DNA of 64,000 bases from Dyella_B humi (GCF_044904605.1 NZ_JADIKI010000022.1:1240001-1304000); one strand, 5' to 3'. Shown: positions 34,586 through 43,604, counted from the first letter of the stretch. Notes: a model not told the origin generated them from the letters alone. A program made the numbers and translations.

Positions 34586-34714
34586 GAACATTTAGGCATT
34601 TTCGCAAATCGGGCAAAATTTTCCCCCGACAACAATGCGCTTTCGCGCGAATGACAAGAGGCACGCATGCGCGCGGTTTCCGAGGCTGCCTTATCGATCA
34701 AGACCGCCTCGAAA

Positions 34715-35512
34715 TCACGCATCACTCCACGGCCGACGCGGTTGCGCCGCCGCCAAATGCAGCCGGTTGTTGATACCTTTCACGCCCTCGACGCCGTCCA
34801 CGCATTGCTCGACGCGATGTCTCAGCATGGCATCGGCAACTTCGCCCTCAATGGTGACCAAGCCGTTGCGTACGTGCAGCGAGATGTCGGGTGCTTCGAT
34901 GTCTGCGCGGCCGTCTAGCGCTTCGTAGATTTCCTCGCGAATGCGCTCATCCGTGCGGTTCCCGTGCTGCGCAACGTGATGGCCAAAGCCTGGGATTTTT
35001 TCGGCGTTGCGGTCAACATAGCGGTCCGGTGAGGTCTCGAGGTCTTCCGCAGTGAGACGGAAGCCGAGGTCGGGGTCGTCGGGCTCGTAGGCCGAGCTGA
35101 TGTCGTTCGGCGGTAGGTCCGCCAGCAGGTCGCTCTCCGTAGAGCCGCTGTATTGAGGGTTCTGCCATGCACCGTCTCCCGCCGGGTCGTAGTGCATGTG
35201 TGGCATGCCTTCCTCGTCGTGGTAAGTGGAGACTTCGTCGGCGTATTCGTTGTAACCGCCTTCGGGCAGCGTGAGACGCTCCACGCTGTAATTGGTTTCG
35301 TCGAAGCGCAACGGGCCCTGCGACGGTTCCCCCGGGTCGCGATAACTCAGGCGCTCGGTGCGTCGATCGGGATCGACGCTGCGAGGGCCGAAGCCGAGGC
35401 TGATGTCGCGTGAATCCACCGTGGTGCTGGCCACGGTGCGGTCCTGCGCCATCATGCGGTGATGGCCCGGGTGTGGGCGTGATTTCTTTGCTTCGCTGGA
35501 TTTTCTTGTCAT
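34715..35512 (-). CDS. BON-domain protein
   Basis: This 265-residue soluble acidic protein has an N-terminal 190 residues of low complexity, rich in Asp, Pro and Tyr and without a signal peptide. One BON domain covers about 195-255 (DERIREEIYEALDGRADIEA and LVTIEGEVADAMLRHRVEQC). BON domains often bind phospholipid or occur in osmotic-stress proteins such as OsmY; cytoplasmic location here is unusual. GGAG lies six bases before the ATG. It is divergent from the KGG gene, 335 bp away, with no gene seen in between. Confidence 0.82.
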   Translation of the reverse strand: MTRKSSEAKKSRPHPGHHRMMAQDRTVASTTVDSRDISLGFGPRSVDPDRRTERLSYRDPGEPSQGPLRFDETNYSVERLTLPEGGYNEYADEVSTYHDEEGMPHMHYDPAGDGAWQNPQYSGSTESDLLADLPPNDISSAYEPDDPDLGFRLTAEDLETSPDRYVDRNAEKIPGFGHHVAQHGNRTDERIREEIYEALDGRADIEAPDISLHVRNGLVTIEGEVADAMLRHRVEQCVDGVEGVKGINNRLHLAAAQPRRPWSDA

Positions 35513-35847
35513 GAGTCACTCCGTTCGTTGTCTCATCGGCAAAAGCTACTGCGCACCGGAGTGGCGGGAGAGTGAATCGGAAGCTAGCCGAATGTAATGT
35601 TGGCTTGGCCGTTCATATGCGTGGAAGACCGCGTTTTTAGCGTAGAAGCAAGCACACACACGTTCGCTTGCTGCGCGCGTTGTCGCATGAGTGTTTGATG
35701 CAACGTTATGTGATGCGCGACAAATTTCCTGCGCACATCGCGCGCAAGAAGCACGCAAGCATCACACAAGCGATGGCATGTTCCCCTCTATGCACAGTTG
35801 CTAGACAGCACGATTTCGCCAGAGCAGTGCAAGCAAGAGGTAAAGGC

Positions 35848-36153
35848 ATGAGCAGGAAACAGCGTAACCCGGATAGGGGCGCCATGAGCGTGCGCGAGGC
35901 CGGCCGAAAAGGCGGCGAGGCACGCAAGGAGCAGCTGGGGCCGAAAGGCTACTCGGAACTCGGCAAGAAAGGTGGCGCCGCACGCAAAGAGGAACTCGGT
36001 TCGGAAGGCTATTCGGCACTCGGCAAGCAGGGCGGCGAAGCCCGCAGGCAGGAGCTGGGGCGCGAAGGGTACGCTGAGCTGGGCAAGAAGGGCGGCATGC
36101 GCAGCCGCACATCGGCCGATCGCACGAAAGGATCGCAACATCCGCAACGGTGA
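35848..36153 (+). CDS. KGG-repeat stress protein (GsiB-like)
   Basis: This 101-residue very hydrophilic protein contains four tandem units of the type AGRKGGEARKEQLGPKGYSE, the KGG motif of general-stress and hydrophilin-like proteins. ATG at 35848 has AGAGG nine bases upstream; the open frame continues upstream to 35668 without hydrophilic repeats and is not used. Probably desiccation or general-stress related. A second KGG protein is encoded at 40297. Confidence 0.85.
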   Translation: MSRKQRNPDRGAMSVREAGRKGGEARKEQLGPKGYSELGKKGGAARKEELGSEGYSALGKQGGEARRQELGREGYAELGKKGGMRSRTSADRTKGSQHPQR

Positions 36154-36288
36154 CGCGTGCGGTCAGGCACAGCGTACGCGAATTCACCATGCGCGTTCAT
36201 CATGAATGGTTTATGGATGTGATTGTTGACTGAATCTGCACATCATTTCGATAAGCGGTATCGCAAGCTTCGCGAAGGCAGCGCGAGG

Positions 36289-36981
36289 ATGACCGAGATG
36301 CCGCAAAGTCGACCGGCGTGGGAGTTCCCGTTAGCCCGCCCCCCAACCTTGCCGCCACCTTCCGGCACGTTGAAGGAACTGCGCGAGTTGGCATCGCGCT
36401 GCCACGATTGTCCGCTCTGGAAGCACGCGACGCAGACGGTTTTCGGCAAGGGTCCCGCGCACGCCACGCTGATGCTGGTGGGCGAACAGCCCGGCTTGCA
36501 GGAAGACACAGCAGGCGAGCCCTTCGTTGGACCCGCGGGCGCGCTGCTGGACCGTGCGTTGAAGGAAAGCGGGCTCGAACGCCGCGAGGTGTATCTCACC
36601 AACGCTGTCAAGCATTTCAAATACGAGCTGCGCGGCAAACACCCCTTGCACAAGCGCGCCAACGCGGCGGAGCAAGCCATCTGCCGGGAGTGGCTTGCGG
36701 CTGAGCTGCGTGAAGTGCGCCCGCAGCGGATTCTGGCGTTGGGCGTGATGGCGGCACAGGCGTTTTTCGGCACCACGTTCCAGCTCACCATGAGTCACGG
36801 GCGCTGGTTCAAACTGCCCGGCGGCATCGACGCGATGGCCACTTGGCATCCGTCATCGGTGCTGCGCTCGATCAATCGCGATACGCATGATCATCGGTAT
36901 CAGCAGCTGGTGGATGATTTGCGGGCGTTTGTGGCGGGGCCTGTGAATGTTGGGGCGGCCTCGGGGAGAAGGGCGGGGTAA
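36289..36981 (+). CDS. udgX: UdgX-type uracil-DNA glycosylase/cross-linking protein
   Basis: The protein has about 230 residues (ATG 36289; a TTG at 36223 is an alternative start). It has the family 4-like cysteines CHDCPL, then LVGEQPGLQEDTAGEPFVGP and the motif TNAVKHFKYE. GEQPG instead of GE-PG, followed by a loop ending in His, defines UdgX, which binds uracil-DNA covalently through that His. Here the loop reads GKHPLHKR where the described form has KRRIH: the key His is kept, the two Arg are not. The final motif is MATWHPSSVLR. Involved in DNA repair. Confidence 0.82.
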   Translation: MTEMPQSRPAWEFPLARPPTLPPPSGTLKELRELASRCHDCPLWKHATQTVFGKGPAHATLMLVGEQPGLQEDTAGEPFVGPAGALLDRALKESGLERREVYLTNAVKHFKYELRGKHPLHKRANAAEQAICREWLAAELREVRPQRILALGVMAAQAFFGTTFQLTMSHGRWFKLPGGIDAMATWHPSSVLRSINRDTHDHRYQQLVDDLRAFVAGPVNVGAASGRRAG

Positions 36982-36994
36982 GGTGCGAGAAACA

Positions 36995-37142
36995 TTTGCT
37001 CCCTCCCCTGCTTGCAGGGGAACATCCTTGATCTTCTTCTCCTGCAAGCAGGAGAAGGTGGGGTGGGGTGAATACTTGCCTCAGACTTTCCCGCAGGGGT
37101 TCACCCCCTCCTGACCTCCCCCTGCAAGCAAAGGGAGGGACC
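36995..37142. repeat. Nested inverted repeats between convergent genes
   Basis: Outer arms (TGCTCCCTCCCCTGCTTGCA and CCTGCAAGCAAAGGGAGGG) enclose a perfect small hairpin TTCTCCTGC-AA-GCAGGAGAA at 37037-37056. The block lies between the udgX and histidine kinase genes, which converge, and may stop transcription from both sides. Confidence 0.7.
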
Positions 37143-37195
37143 ACTCAGGAAGCTGCACGCAAGTCAATTACGAGATGGCGTTATAAACATCCGAA

Positions 37196-39124
37196 TCAAT
37201 CCGCCGGCAGCAACAACAATTGCGCCTTGGCCAGCAGATCCCCCATATCAAACGGCTTGATCAAGGCTTCCGTAGCGCCATCCAGCTCATCGGAATCCAG
37301 CCATTTCGAATCAGCGTAGCCCGTCATCAGGATCACGCGCAGTTTGGGGAATTGCTCGCGTGCCTTGCAGCACAGTTCGTAACCGTCCATCGCTGGCAGG
37401 TCGATGTCCGACAGCAGCAGATCCCATGAGGGGCTGCCGGCGAGTATCGACAGCGCCTCGTCACCCGACGCCGCCTCGGACACTTCACAACCAAGCTGCC
37501 GCAACCGCGCCGCCACGGAATGCCGGATGGTTTCGTTGTCTTCCACCACCAGAATGCGAAAGCCGCACAGGTTGGGCGCGGGCTTGGTATCTTTCGGCGG
37601 CGCAGTTTCCAGCACTGCTTCGTCGCACGGCAGATACAGCAACACCGAGGTTCCGGCGCCCTGCATGCTGCGGATGTCCACCGCGCCGCCGTATTGCGTG
37701 ACGAATCCGAACACCATCGACAGGCCTAGCCCGGTGCCGCGACCTTCCGGCTTGGTGGTGAAGAACGGTTCGAACGCGCGTTTGCGCGTTTCCTCGCTCA
37801 TCCCGGGGCCATCGTCGGCGACGGTGATTTCGATGTAGGCGCTGTGCGCAGCGTCCAGCGTCACCTGCACGCTGCTGTCATCGGGGCTGCACACGCGGCA
37901 ACTCATGCTGAGGCGCCCGTGCCCGGCCATGGCGTCGCGTGCGTTGACAGCCAGGTTCACCAGCGCGCTTTCCAGTTGGGCGCTATCGCAGGCGAGCGGC
38001 GGCAGCTCATCGGGAAACGACACCTCCAGCACGATATCGTCACCCAGGGTGCGGTCGAGCAGTTCGCGCATCGAGTTGAGCACCTTGGCCACGCTGGTGC
38101 GCTGGCTGGAAGAGCCTTGCCGCCGCGACAGCGAAAGCAGGCGCTGGGTGAGCCGGCCAGCACGCAGGGCTGCATCCAGCGACACCATCACGTGTCGCTT
38201 GGCCTGCGCAAGGTGGTGGCGATCCAGGGAGAGTGATGCCAGTTCTAGCGAACTGATGATGCCTTGCAGGGCATTGTTGAAATCGTGCGCGATGCCCCCG
38301 GTGAGATGGCCGATGGCTTCAATCTTCTGCGCATGCACGATCTGCTCGCGCGCTTCGTGCAGGCGTCGCTCAGAAAGTTGTTGCTGGGTTTGGTCGTGAA
38401 TGATCAGGGCGAAGCCGAGCAGGGAGCCGTCGCCTTCATGCACTGCTTCAATGATCACCTCCGCCGGAAAGCATTCGCCGTCGGCGCGCTTAAGATCGCA
38501 TCCGATGTTCGCGCGACCGCTTTGGCCGGCCGTTCGCAAGAGTTGCGCGGGAAGATCGTCCGCGGGTTGCTGTTCGTCGAAGAAGATGGCGATCGGTTGA
38601 CCTACAACGGCCTGTGCCGCATAACTGGTCATGCGTTGCGCACCCAGGTTCCAGTCCAGCACGACGCCGTCGAAATCGAGCATGCAGATGGCATAGTCGG
38701 TGACGTCGTGTACGAACAGGCGGAAGCGGCGTTCGTTTTCACGCAGGCGGGTTTGCAAGCGCTTGTACAGATGCGTATCGCGCACGAACATGGCGAAGCC
38801 GTAGACGCTTCCGTCTCCGCCTTTCAGCGCCTGCATGGAAACCTCAACTCGAATGCGCCGGTCGCGGCTCTCGGACAGCCAGGCTTCCACGCGCGCCGGC
38901 TCGGCACTGTGTGCATGCAAGGCGGCACGCAGTAACGCGTCATCGCGATCGCCTAGATACACGCTGGCGTAATGCTGGCCGATCAGGTCATGGGAGCGGC
39001 GGTTGCCGAACAGCGCTTCGCCCTCGTGAACGGCAATGACATGGCCACGGCGATCCAATATAAAAACCGCGTGGTCGGCAGGTAGCAAATGAGGTGGACT
39101 GTCATGGCGTAAAGCTAGCGGCAT
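37196..39124 (-). CDS. PAS-containing hybrid sensor histidine kinase
   Basis: This is a soluble kinase of about 642 residues. Two PAS-like sensor domains occupy about 15-130 and 140-255, followed by the H-box GGIAHDFNNALQG (His near 278), HATPase motifs DDGPGM and GRGTGLGLSMVFG, then a receiver domain with phospho-acceptor Asp near 572 (LLLSDIDLPAMDGYE). The start is uncertain (ATG 39124, or TTG 39136). There are no membrane helices, so it senses an internal cue such as redox or light through PAS ligands. No output regulator is adjacent. Confidence 0.9.
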   Translation of the reverse strand: MPLALRHDSPPHLLPADHAVFILDRRGHVIAVHEGEALFGNRRSHDLIGQHYASVYLGDRDDALLRAALHAHSAEPARVEAWLSESRDRRIRVEVSMQALKGGDGSVYGFAMFVRDTHLYKRLQTRLRENERRFRLFVHDVTDYAICMLDFDGVVLDWNLGAQRMTSYAAQAVVGQPIAIFFDEQQPADDLPAQLLRTAGQSGRANIGCDLKRADGECFPAEVIIEAVHEGDGSLLGFALIIHDQTQQQLSERRLHEAREQIVHAQKIEAIGHLTGGIAHDFNNALQGIISSLELASLSLDRHHLAQAKRHVMVSLDAALRAGRLTQRLLSLSRRQGSSSQRTSVAKVLNSMRELLDRTLGDDIVLEVSFPDELPPLACDSAQLESALVNLAVNARDAMAGHGRLSMSCRVCSPDDSSVQVTLDAAHSAYIEITVADDGPGMSEETRKRAFEPFFTTKPEGRGTGLGLSMVFGFVTQYGGAVDIRSMQGAGTSVLLYLPCDEAVLETAPPKDTKPAPNLCGFRILVVEDNETIRHSVAARLRQLGCEVSEAASGDEALSILAGSPSWDLLLSDIDLPAMDGYELCCKAREQFPKLRVILMTGYADSKWLDSDELDGATEALIKPFDMGDLLAKAQLLLLPAD

Positions 39125-39136
39125 GGCATGGCTCAA

Positions 39137-39736
39137 GCATGTGTGGCCGGGCGGTCAATGCAGTGTCGTCATGAATCAACGAAGCACTGCGTTTTTACTC
39201 ATGCATCGGCAACGGACCACCATGTATGACATGGTCGTTGCGCGAACTCGTGCCATCGAAACGCGCGCAACACATGCCTGGCGTAGTCGGGTGTAGCCGT
39301 CCTTCGATGATCTACTGCAACGGCACACCTCGACTGCTTCCGTACCCTGTCGGCGCCAGAGCCCCCTTTGACCCGTTACCGTCCGTTCAAGATGATGGTA
39401 ATGGCGTAATGGTGGCGTGAAACAAGCGAGTAGAAGGGCCGATTTCAGGGTGAATGCTTAAGGTGGCCTTCACGTAGCTGAAGCTGTTCAGGCTGCCCGC
39501 CTGGTATTCGTGTGGAAGAGTTCGTTCATGTTCCCTGCGTGGCACTTTTTTCTGCTGCGCAGGCTGGCCAATTCACCCATGCACAAAGACGTTCGCCCGC
39601 AAAAAGCGCTGCCGCATGCGGGAAGATTTTTCTAACCTCTCTTTTTCCTAGGACAACAGTGCACCTTCGCCGAGACGCTTTACAGCAGTGAAGCTGGTCA
39701 ATGACGCGCTTATTTGGAACGAATGGCGAAGTAGCC
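39137..39736. other. 600 bp gap with no convincing gene
   Basis: Only short ORFs without SD sequences or protein-like composition occur on both strands. A hairpin-like CGCTGCCGCATGCGGG around 39607 is followed by ATTTTTCTAAC and could be a plus-strand terminator. Nothing else was recognised. Confidence 0.5.
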
Positions 39737-40306
39737 TTACATCGGCGGCAACGGCGGCGCCGAAGCCGTAACGCGCGGGTCCAGTTCCTCTGCCATCTTC
39801 AGATGCAGATCCAGCGTCGGCAGCGTCGTTTCGGCGAGCCGTCGTATTTCGGCGTTCGTGCTGTGCGCCGCCGCGCTAAACAGGTCGATGGCTTTGCGGT
39901 GATCCTGCACGATCACTTCGTCGTACGCCTGGTCGAACGCGCTGCCGTGCAGCGAGCGCAGTTGTCGCGCTTGCTGTTTGGCTTCGGGGCCGGGCTCGGC
40001 CGACACGTTCACGCGGTAGCGCCACGCCAGGCTCGCCAATTTGCGGTTCACTTGGGTCTGGTCGTCCACGATGCGCTTGGCCATGTATTGCACCGGCGCG
40101 GCAGCAGATGTTTTCAGTGCCAGCTGGCTCAACGTGACTTCAGCGGCGGAGACGGTGACAGCCTGGCGCAAAAAGCGCCGATCGTCCTTGCTTATGCTGC
40201 CGTGGATACGAGCGGGGTGATTGGCACCGGCTTTCAGTTGGTAGTAGATCACCAGCGCGACAAGGGCAAGAATGCCGGTCAATAACGTGGTTTGCGTCAG
40301 GTCCAT
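39737..40306 (-). CDS. DUF4142 domain protein
   Basis: The protein has 189 residues with one N-terminal membrane helix (TTLLTGILALVALVIYY), then the DUF4142 four-helix ferritin-like bundle: KDDRRFLRQAVTVSAAEVTL ... HSTNAEIRRLAETTLPTLDLHL. Its start overlaps the end of the upstream KGG gene by ten bases, so they are co-translated. The family is linked to stress tolerance; activity is unknown. Confidence 0.85.
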   Translation of the reverse strand: MDLTQTTLLTGILALVALVIYYQLKAGANHPARIHGSISKDDRRFLRQAVTVSAAEVTLSQLALKTSAAAPVQYMAKRIVDDQTQVNRKLASLAWRYRVNVSAEPGPEAKQQARQLRSLHGSAFDQAYDEVIVQDHRKAIDLFSAAAHSTNAEIRRLAETTLPTLDLHLKMAEELDPRVTASAPPLPPM

Positions 40307-40557
40307 GCTTCTTCGGAGGGTTTCGGTTCTTCGTGCACGCTGCCACGGCGGCCAAGCTCAGCCATGTGCTTGCGGTTGCGACTGATCTGACTACCGCCTT
40401 TCTGGCCGGCCTTGCGCGCTTCTTCGGGCGTGAAGCAATGGGCGCGACCTCTCGCGTGGGCGATGCGGCCGCCGAGGCTGGCCACTTCACGGCGCCGGCG
40501 TTCATCCATGGCGGCAAAACCTCGAGGAGAGGCGTTGGTTTTGTCGTGATCGGACAT
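40297..40557 (-). CDS. Small KGG-type stress protein
   Basis: This 86-residue hydrophilic protein has the unit EEARKAGQKGGSQISRNRKH, MAELGRRG and an earlier GFAAMDERRRREVASLGG, the layout of short KGG general-stress proteins. It is coupled to the downstream DUF4142 gene (ten-base overlap). Together with the four-repeat KGG gene at 35848 it suggests a stress-protection region. Confidence 0.8.
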   Translation of the reverse strand: MSDHDKTNASPRGFAAMDERRRREVASLGGRIAHARGRAHCFTPEEARKAGQKGGSQISRNRKHMAELGRRGSVHEEPKPSEEAWT

Positions 40558-40786
40558 AGAAGCACTCGTTGCGCGATTTGCGGGTGTACAGAGTGTTCAA
40601 CCTCGGGCCTGCGGAGGGCGTGAATGTGCGGAAAAGAGGGAGTGAACGCTCCCGCCGTGTCGCTGACGTAACACACCTCACATGTTCCAGGCACGCAAGT
40701 CTGTTTCGGCGGCACGAAAACACAGACGCTCGCTTCACCCGAAAAGTTGGATATTCATCGGCATCAAGCAAGGGAGGCGAAAAACT

Positions 40787-40996
40787 ATGACATCCACTTA
40801 CGACGCATCCGAACAGCGCTTGCGACACCTGGAGCGTCTTTGCGGACAGTTGTTGGCGCAGAACCATCGACTGATCGAGCGCAATGCCAGGCTGATCATG
40901 GAAATCCAGGCGTTGAACCGTGAAGACCGTGTGACACTGCCGCTCAGCAATATCGCGCGCATGCCGTTGTCGCCGCATCTTCATCCGGTGCGTTGA
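40787..40996 (+). CDS. Small coiled-coil protein of unknown function
   Basis: The protein has 69 residues from the ATG at 40787, which has GGGAGG nine bases upstream; the open frame extends upstream to 40682 but lacks an SD there. Residues 8-50 form a heptad-like coil (RLRHLERLCGQLLAQNHRLI) rich in Leu, Arg and Gln. The tail is proline/histidine rich. No family recognised. Confidence 0.65.
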   Translation: MTSTYDASEQRLRHLERLCGQLLAQNHRLIERNARLIMEIQALNREDRVTLPLSNIARMPLSPHLHPVR

Positions 40997-41182
40997 ACAA
41001 GATCGCTTGCCGTCGCCCAGCGTGCGCACGAATCCGTGCGATCGGGTCATGACGAAATGAGTCGCTTGGAAGCATTCCCTGCATAGCGTGCATGGCTGAT
41101 CGCATAAGCGGTAGCCGCAGGCGTCCATATCCGGGGGGCGCCTGCGGCGGGAGCGAATGGCTATCATGCATCGAGTCGCAAA

Positions 41183-41563
41183 TTACGTGACACTTTTGGC
41201 AAGCAGCCCGTTGAGGCAGCCGAACAGCTCGTGCAAGTGCACCGGTTTCTGCAGTCGCTGCAGGTGCGCGTAGTTGCGCGGAATGGCGTCTCCGTCGTAG
41301 CCGGTGGTCAGCACGATCGGCACGTTGTCAGCCATCAGGCGATCGGCCAGCGGAAACACGCGTTCGCCGTTCAAATTGACGTCCAGCACCGCCGCATCCG
41401 CTGTGGCGCCCTTATCCAGGGCCTCCATGGCGGCGGCAACGTTCGGAAACGGACCTACCACGTGGACGTCTTCCATTTCAAAGGCCGAGCAGAGCGCGTC
41501 GGCAATCAGGTATTCGTCCTCCACCATCAGGACCGATTTTCCGCTCAACTGGCTGGAAGTCAT
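41183..41563 (-). CDS. Single-domain response regulator
   Basis: This 126-residue receiver domain is without an output module. The acidic pocket is Glu15-Asp16, the phospho-acceptor Asp61 is in AVLDVNLNGE, then Thr86 and Lys106 (LQKPVH). It lies 262 bp downstream of the HWE kinase gene on the same strand and is a likely partner. Stand-alone receivers of this type often work in HWE/general-stress pathways. Confidence 0.9.
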   Translation of the reverse strand: MTSSQLSGKSVLMVEDEYLIADALCSAFEMEDVHVVGPFPNVAAAMEALDKGATADAAVLDVNLNGERVFPLADRLMADNVPIVLTTGYDGDAIPRNYAHLQRLQKPVHLHELFGCLNGLLAKSVT

Positions 41564-41737
41564 GAGCTATTTTCCCCACACAAAAAACTTTATTTACACG
41601 CGGCCTTGCTTAGGTGGCGTGTACAACCAGACAAGAACATGTCCGTGAGCACTGCTGGGTCGTCACGGTCGGGAGGTTGCTTCCGCGTCGCAGCGCTGAG
41701 AATGCGAATGGCGTAATCATCTGCTTGGAAGTGCGCA

Positions 41738-41790
41738 AGCCCCTCTCCTTTCGGGAGAGGGGCGGGGGTGAGGGTGCAATCAGCGCGCGA
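41738..41790. repeat. GC-rich hairpin repeat (CCCTCTCC family)
   Basis: CCCCTCTCCTTTCGGGAGAGGGG forms a stem-loop followed by GGGGGTGAGGGTGCAATC, resembling the copies at 7360 and 60905. It sits between the HWE kinase and the receiver gene and may reduce read-through between them. Confidence 0.7.
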
Positions 41791-41824
41791 TGACTAAAGA
41801 TTTGGGCAAGACACGTAAAGTGCT

Positions 41825-43360
41825 TCACATCAACACTGGCACTGAGATCGAACAGCGCACACCTTCTGGCATCATCTCGTAGCACGTTTTTGCCTTCAGC
41901 TGGTAGGGCAGTGCGCGCTCGATCAGTTCGCGGCCATAGCCGGATTGCGGGATGTTGCCGTCGATATCGGCGAGATGCACGCCGGTTTCCTCCCAATGCA
42001 CGTGCAGCAGTGGCGGCTGGTCATCGCCGTCTTCCACTTCCCAGCGCACCAGCAGGTGCGCGTTGGGATTGGCGAGTGCACCGTACTTCACTGCGTTGAC
42101 TACCAGTTCGTGGATGGCCAGCGCAAACGTCTGCAAGGTGGAAGAGCGCAGGCGCACGCCGGGCGGGCCGTCCAGGGTGATTTGCTGCAAGGATGCCGCG
42201 TGCGCCGCAAGCTCCGTGCGAAGCAGACCGTCGAACGTGACCTTTTCGCCCTGCACCAGGCGTGACAGATACGTCTGCACGCGACTGATCGCATCCAGGC
42301 GCGATACGAACACCGGGGCAAAACTGTCCAGTGTGGTGTGCTTGGTCATGGTGCGATCGAACACCACCTGGATCACGCTGAGCAGGTTGCGTGTGCGGTG
42401 CTGCAGTTCGGTGTTGAGCACCTGTAGCTGACCGGTGAGCGCTTCGCGCAAGGCATCACCCGCATGCGCCCATTCGGCATCGGACGTATCCAGCAGGCGT
42501 CGCGCAAGATCATGATGCTGTGCCATCAGCATGATCATGTCCGTTTCATAGGCGAGTTCCGGATGCGTTTCCGTCCAGTAATGCGCCATGCGTATGAAGG
42601 CGAGCAGGGCGACGACGTATTCGAACGGACCGTCGCCCACCGCTTGCCGCACTGCCGTGCGTGCCTGCGCCGAGCGCGAGGGAACCACGAACATCACCGT
42701 AAGCGCGTCGAACAGATCTTCTTCGGCCTTGCTACGTGGAGCGGGAATCTCGGCAGGTTCCAAGTAGCCTTCCAACCGCGTGAACACGGCTTCCAGCTGC
42801 GCGGCATTGGGTACCGGACGACTCAGAAGAATGACGATCTGTTCGATGGTTTCCGGCGTGACGCGGGCGTTGCCAGCCGGATAGCCCTTGCCGAGCAGAA
42901 AACCGGCGTGGCGTACAATGCAGTAACGCACTTCGCAAAAGCGCGACAGATGCACAAACAGGCGTTCCTTGAACAGCGAAGGCAGCGGATTGTCGAGATA
43001 GGCGGCTTTGGCCTGCGCCCAAAGTTGCGAGGCAAGCGCGGGTGCAGCCGATGTCGAGGTGAAGAAATTGGGCAGAACGCCGAGGCGATTCTGCACTTCA
43101 CGCTCAAAGCGGTTGCGCGCGACCACGTCACTGCCCGTGCGCTTGGTGGGCACCAGCGCCATCCGCCAGCGTGCGCGAAGCCCAACCAGAAACTTCCGGC
43201 GATCCCCGCGCGAGGCGGCAGAAACGCGACGCATCGCCGGTGCTTCGACCAGCGCGCGAACGGTTCGTTGCAGCACAGCCGCGATGGAGAGCCGGCGCAA
43301 CGCCATAAGATCAGTTGGCCGCGGCATGAGCTTTACTGCCGGTAGTGATGTCTTCCGCAT
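41825..43360 (-). CDS. HWE-family sensor histidine kinase with AhpD-like N-terminal region
   Basis: The protein has 511 residues. The C-terminal kinase is of the HWE type: phospho-acceptor His in NTELQHRTRNLLSV (near 322), N-box HELVVNAVKYGAL, the HWE residues in HVHWEETG, and GYGRELIERALPY. The N-terminal part (about 85-260) has LPNFF ... KERLFVHLSRFCEVRYCIVR, HAGFLLG, which resembles the C-x-x-x-x-C-x-x-x-H region of AhpD/carboxymuconolactone-decarboxylase folds. It may be a redox or ligand sensor. It is soluble. The single receiver at 41183 is the probable target. Confidence 0.85.
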   Translation of the reverse strand: MRKTSLPAVKLMPRPTDLMALRRLSIAAVLQRTVRALVEAPAMRRVSAASRGDRRKFLVGLRARWRMALVPTKRTGSDVVARNRFEREVQNRLGVLPNFFTSTSAAPALASQLWAQAKAAYLDNPLPSLFKERLFVHLSRFCEVRYCIVRHAGFLLGKGYPAGNARVTPETIEQIVILLSRPVPNAAQLEAVFTRLEGYLEPAEIPAPRSKAEEDLFDALTVMFVVPSRSAQARTAVRQAVGDGPFEYVVALLAFIRMAHYWTETHPELAYETDMIMLMAQHHDLARRLLDTSDAEWAHAGDALREALTGQLQVLNTELQHRTRNLLSVIQVVFDRTMTKHTTLDSFAPVFVSRLDAISRVQTYLSRLVQGEKVTFDGLLRTELAAHAASLQQITLDGPPGVRLRSSTLQTFALAIHELVVNAVKYGALANPNAHLLVRWEVEDGDDQPPLLHVHWEETGVHLADIDGNIPQSGYGRELIERALPYQLKAKTCYEMMPEGVRCSISVPVLM

Positions 43361-43453
43361 GATGTTGCTGGAATAGGTCGGCGTTCATTATTTAATTCTT
43401 CTTACTTCTTTCTCTGCTACAAAAATGGCTGCATGGAGCGCAGCCATTGCTGT

Positions 43454-43604
43454 TTAGATATTGCCAAGCAACAACAACACGATAGCGATCACGCGTGCCA
43501 CGCCCGTCGCCGAGCGGGTAATAGCCCAACGTTCGGTTGTACAGCCAGGTCGGCAGCGCACCTAACGGGACGATCAGCAGAGCGATGAGCACGATCAGCG
43601 ACAT
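43454..43604 (-). pseudogene. Frameshifted DUF3309 small membrane protein gene
   Basis: Frame one encodes MSLIVLIALLIVPLGALPTW followed by LYNRTLGYYPLG, the start of the DUF3309 family. After that the frame becomes non-hydrophobic. Skipping one base in the CTCGGCGAC stretch restores ATGVARVIAIVLLLLGNI and a stop, the expected second helix and ending. The restored length (49 residues) matches the family. This looks like a single-base insertion, either a true inactivating mutation or a sequencing error. Confidence 0.75.

Noticed and set aside
36998..37143. A possible CRISPR or tandem repeat array
   Set aside because: The repeats are inverted and nested, without regular direct repeats or spacers.
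39226..39420. A 64-codon ORF in the long gap
   Set aside because: No SD, no protein-like hydrophobic pattern, and the sequence reads equally well in other frames.
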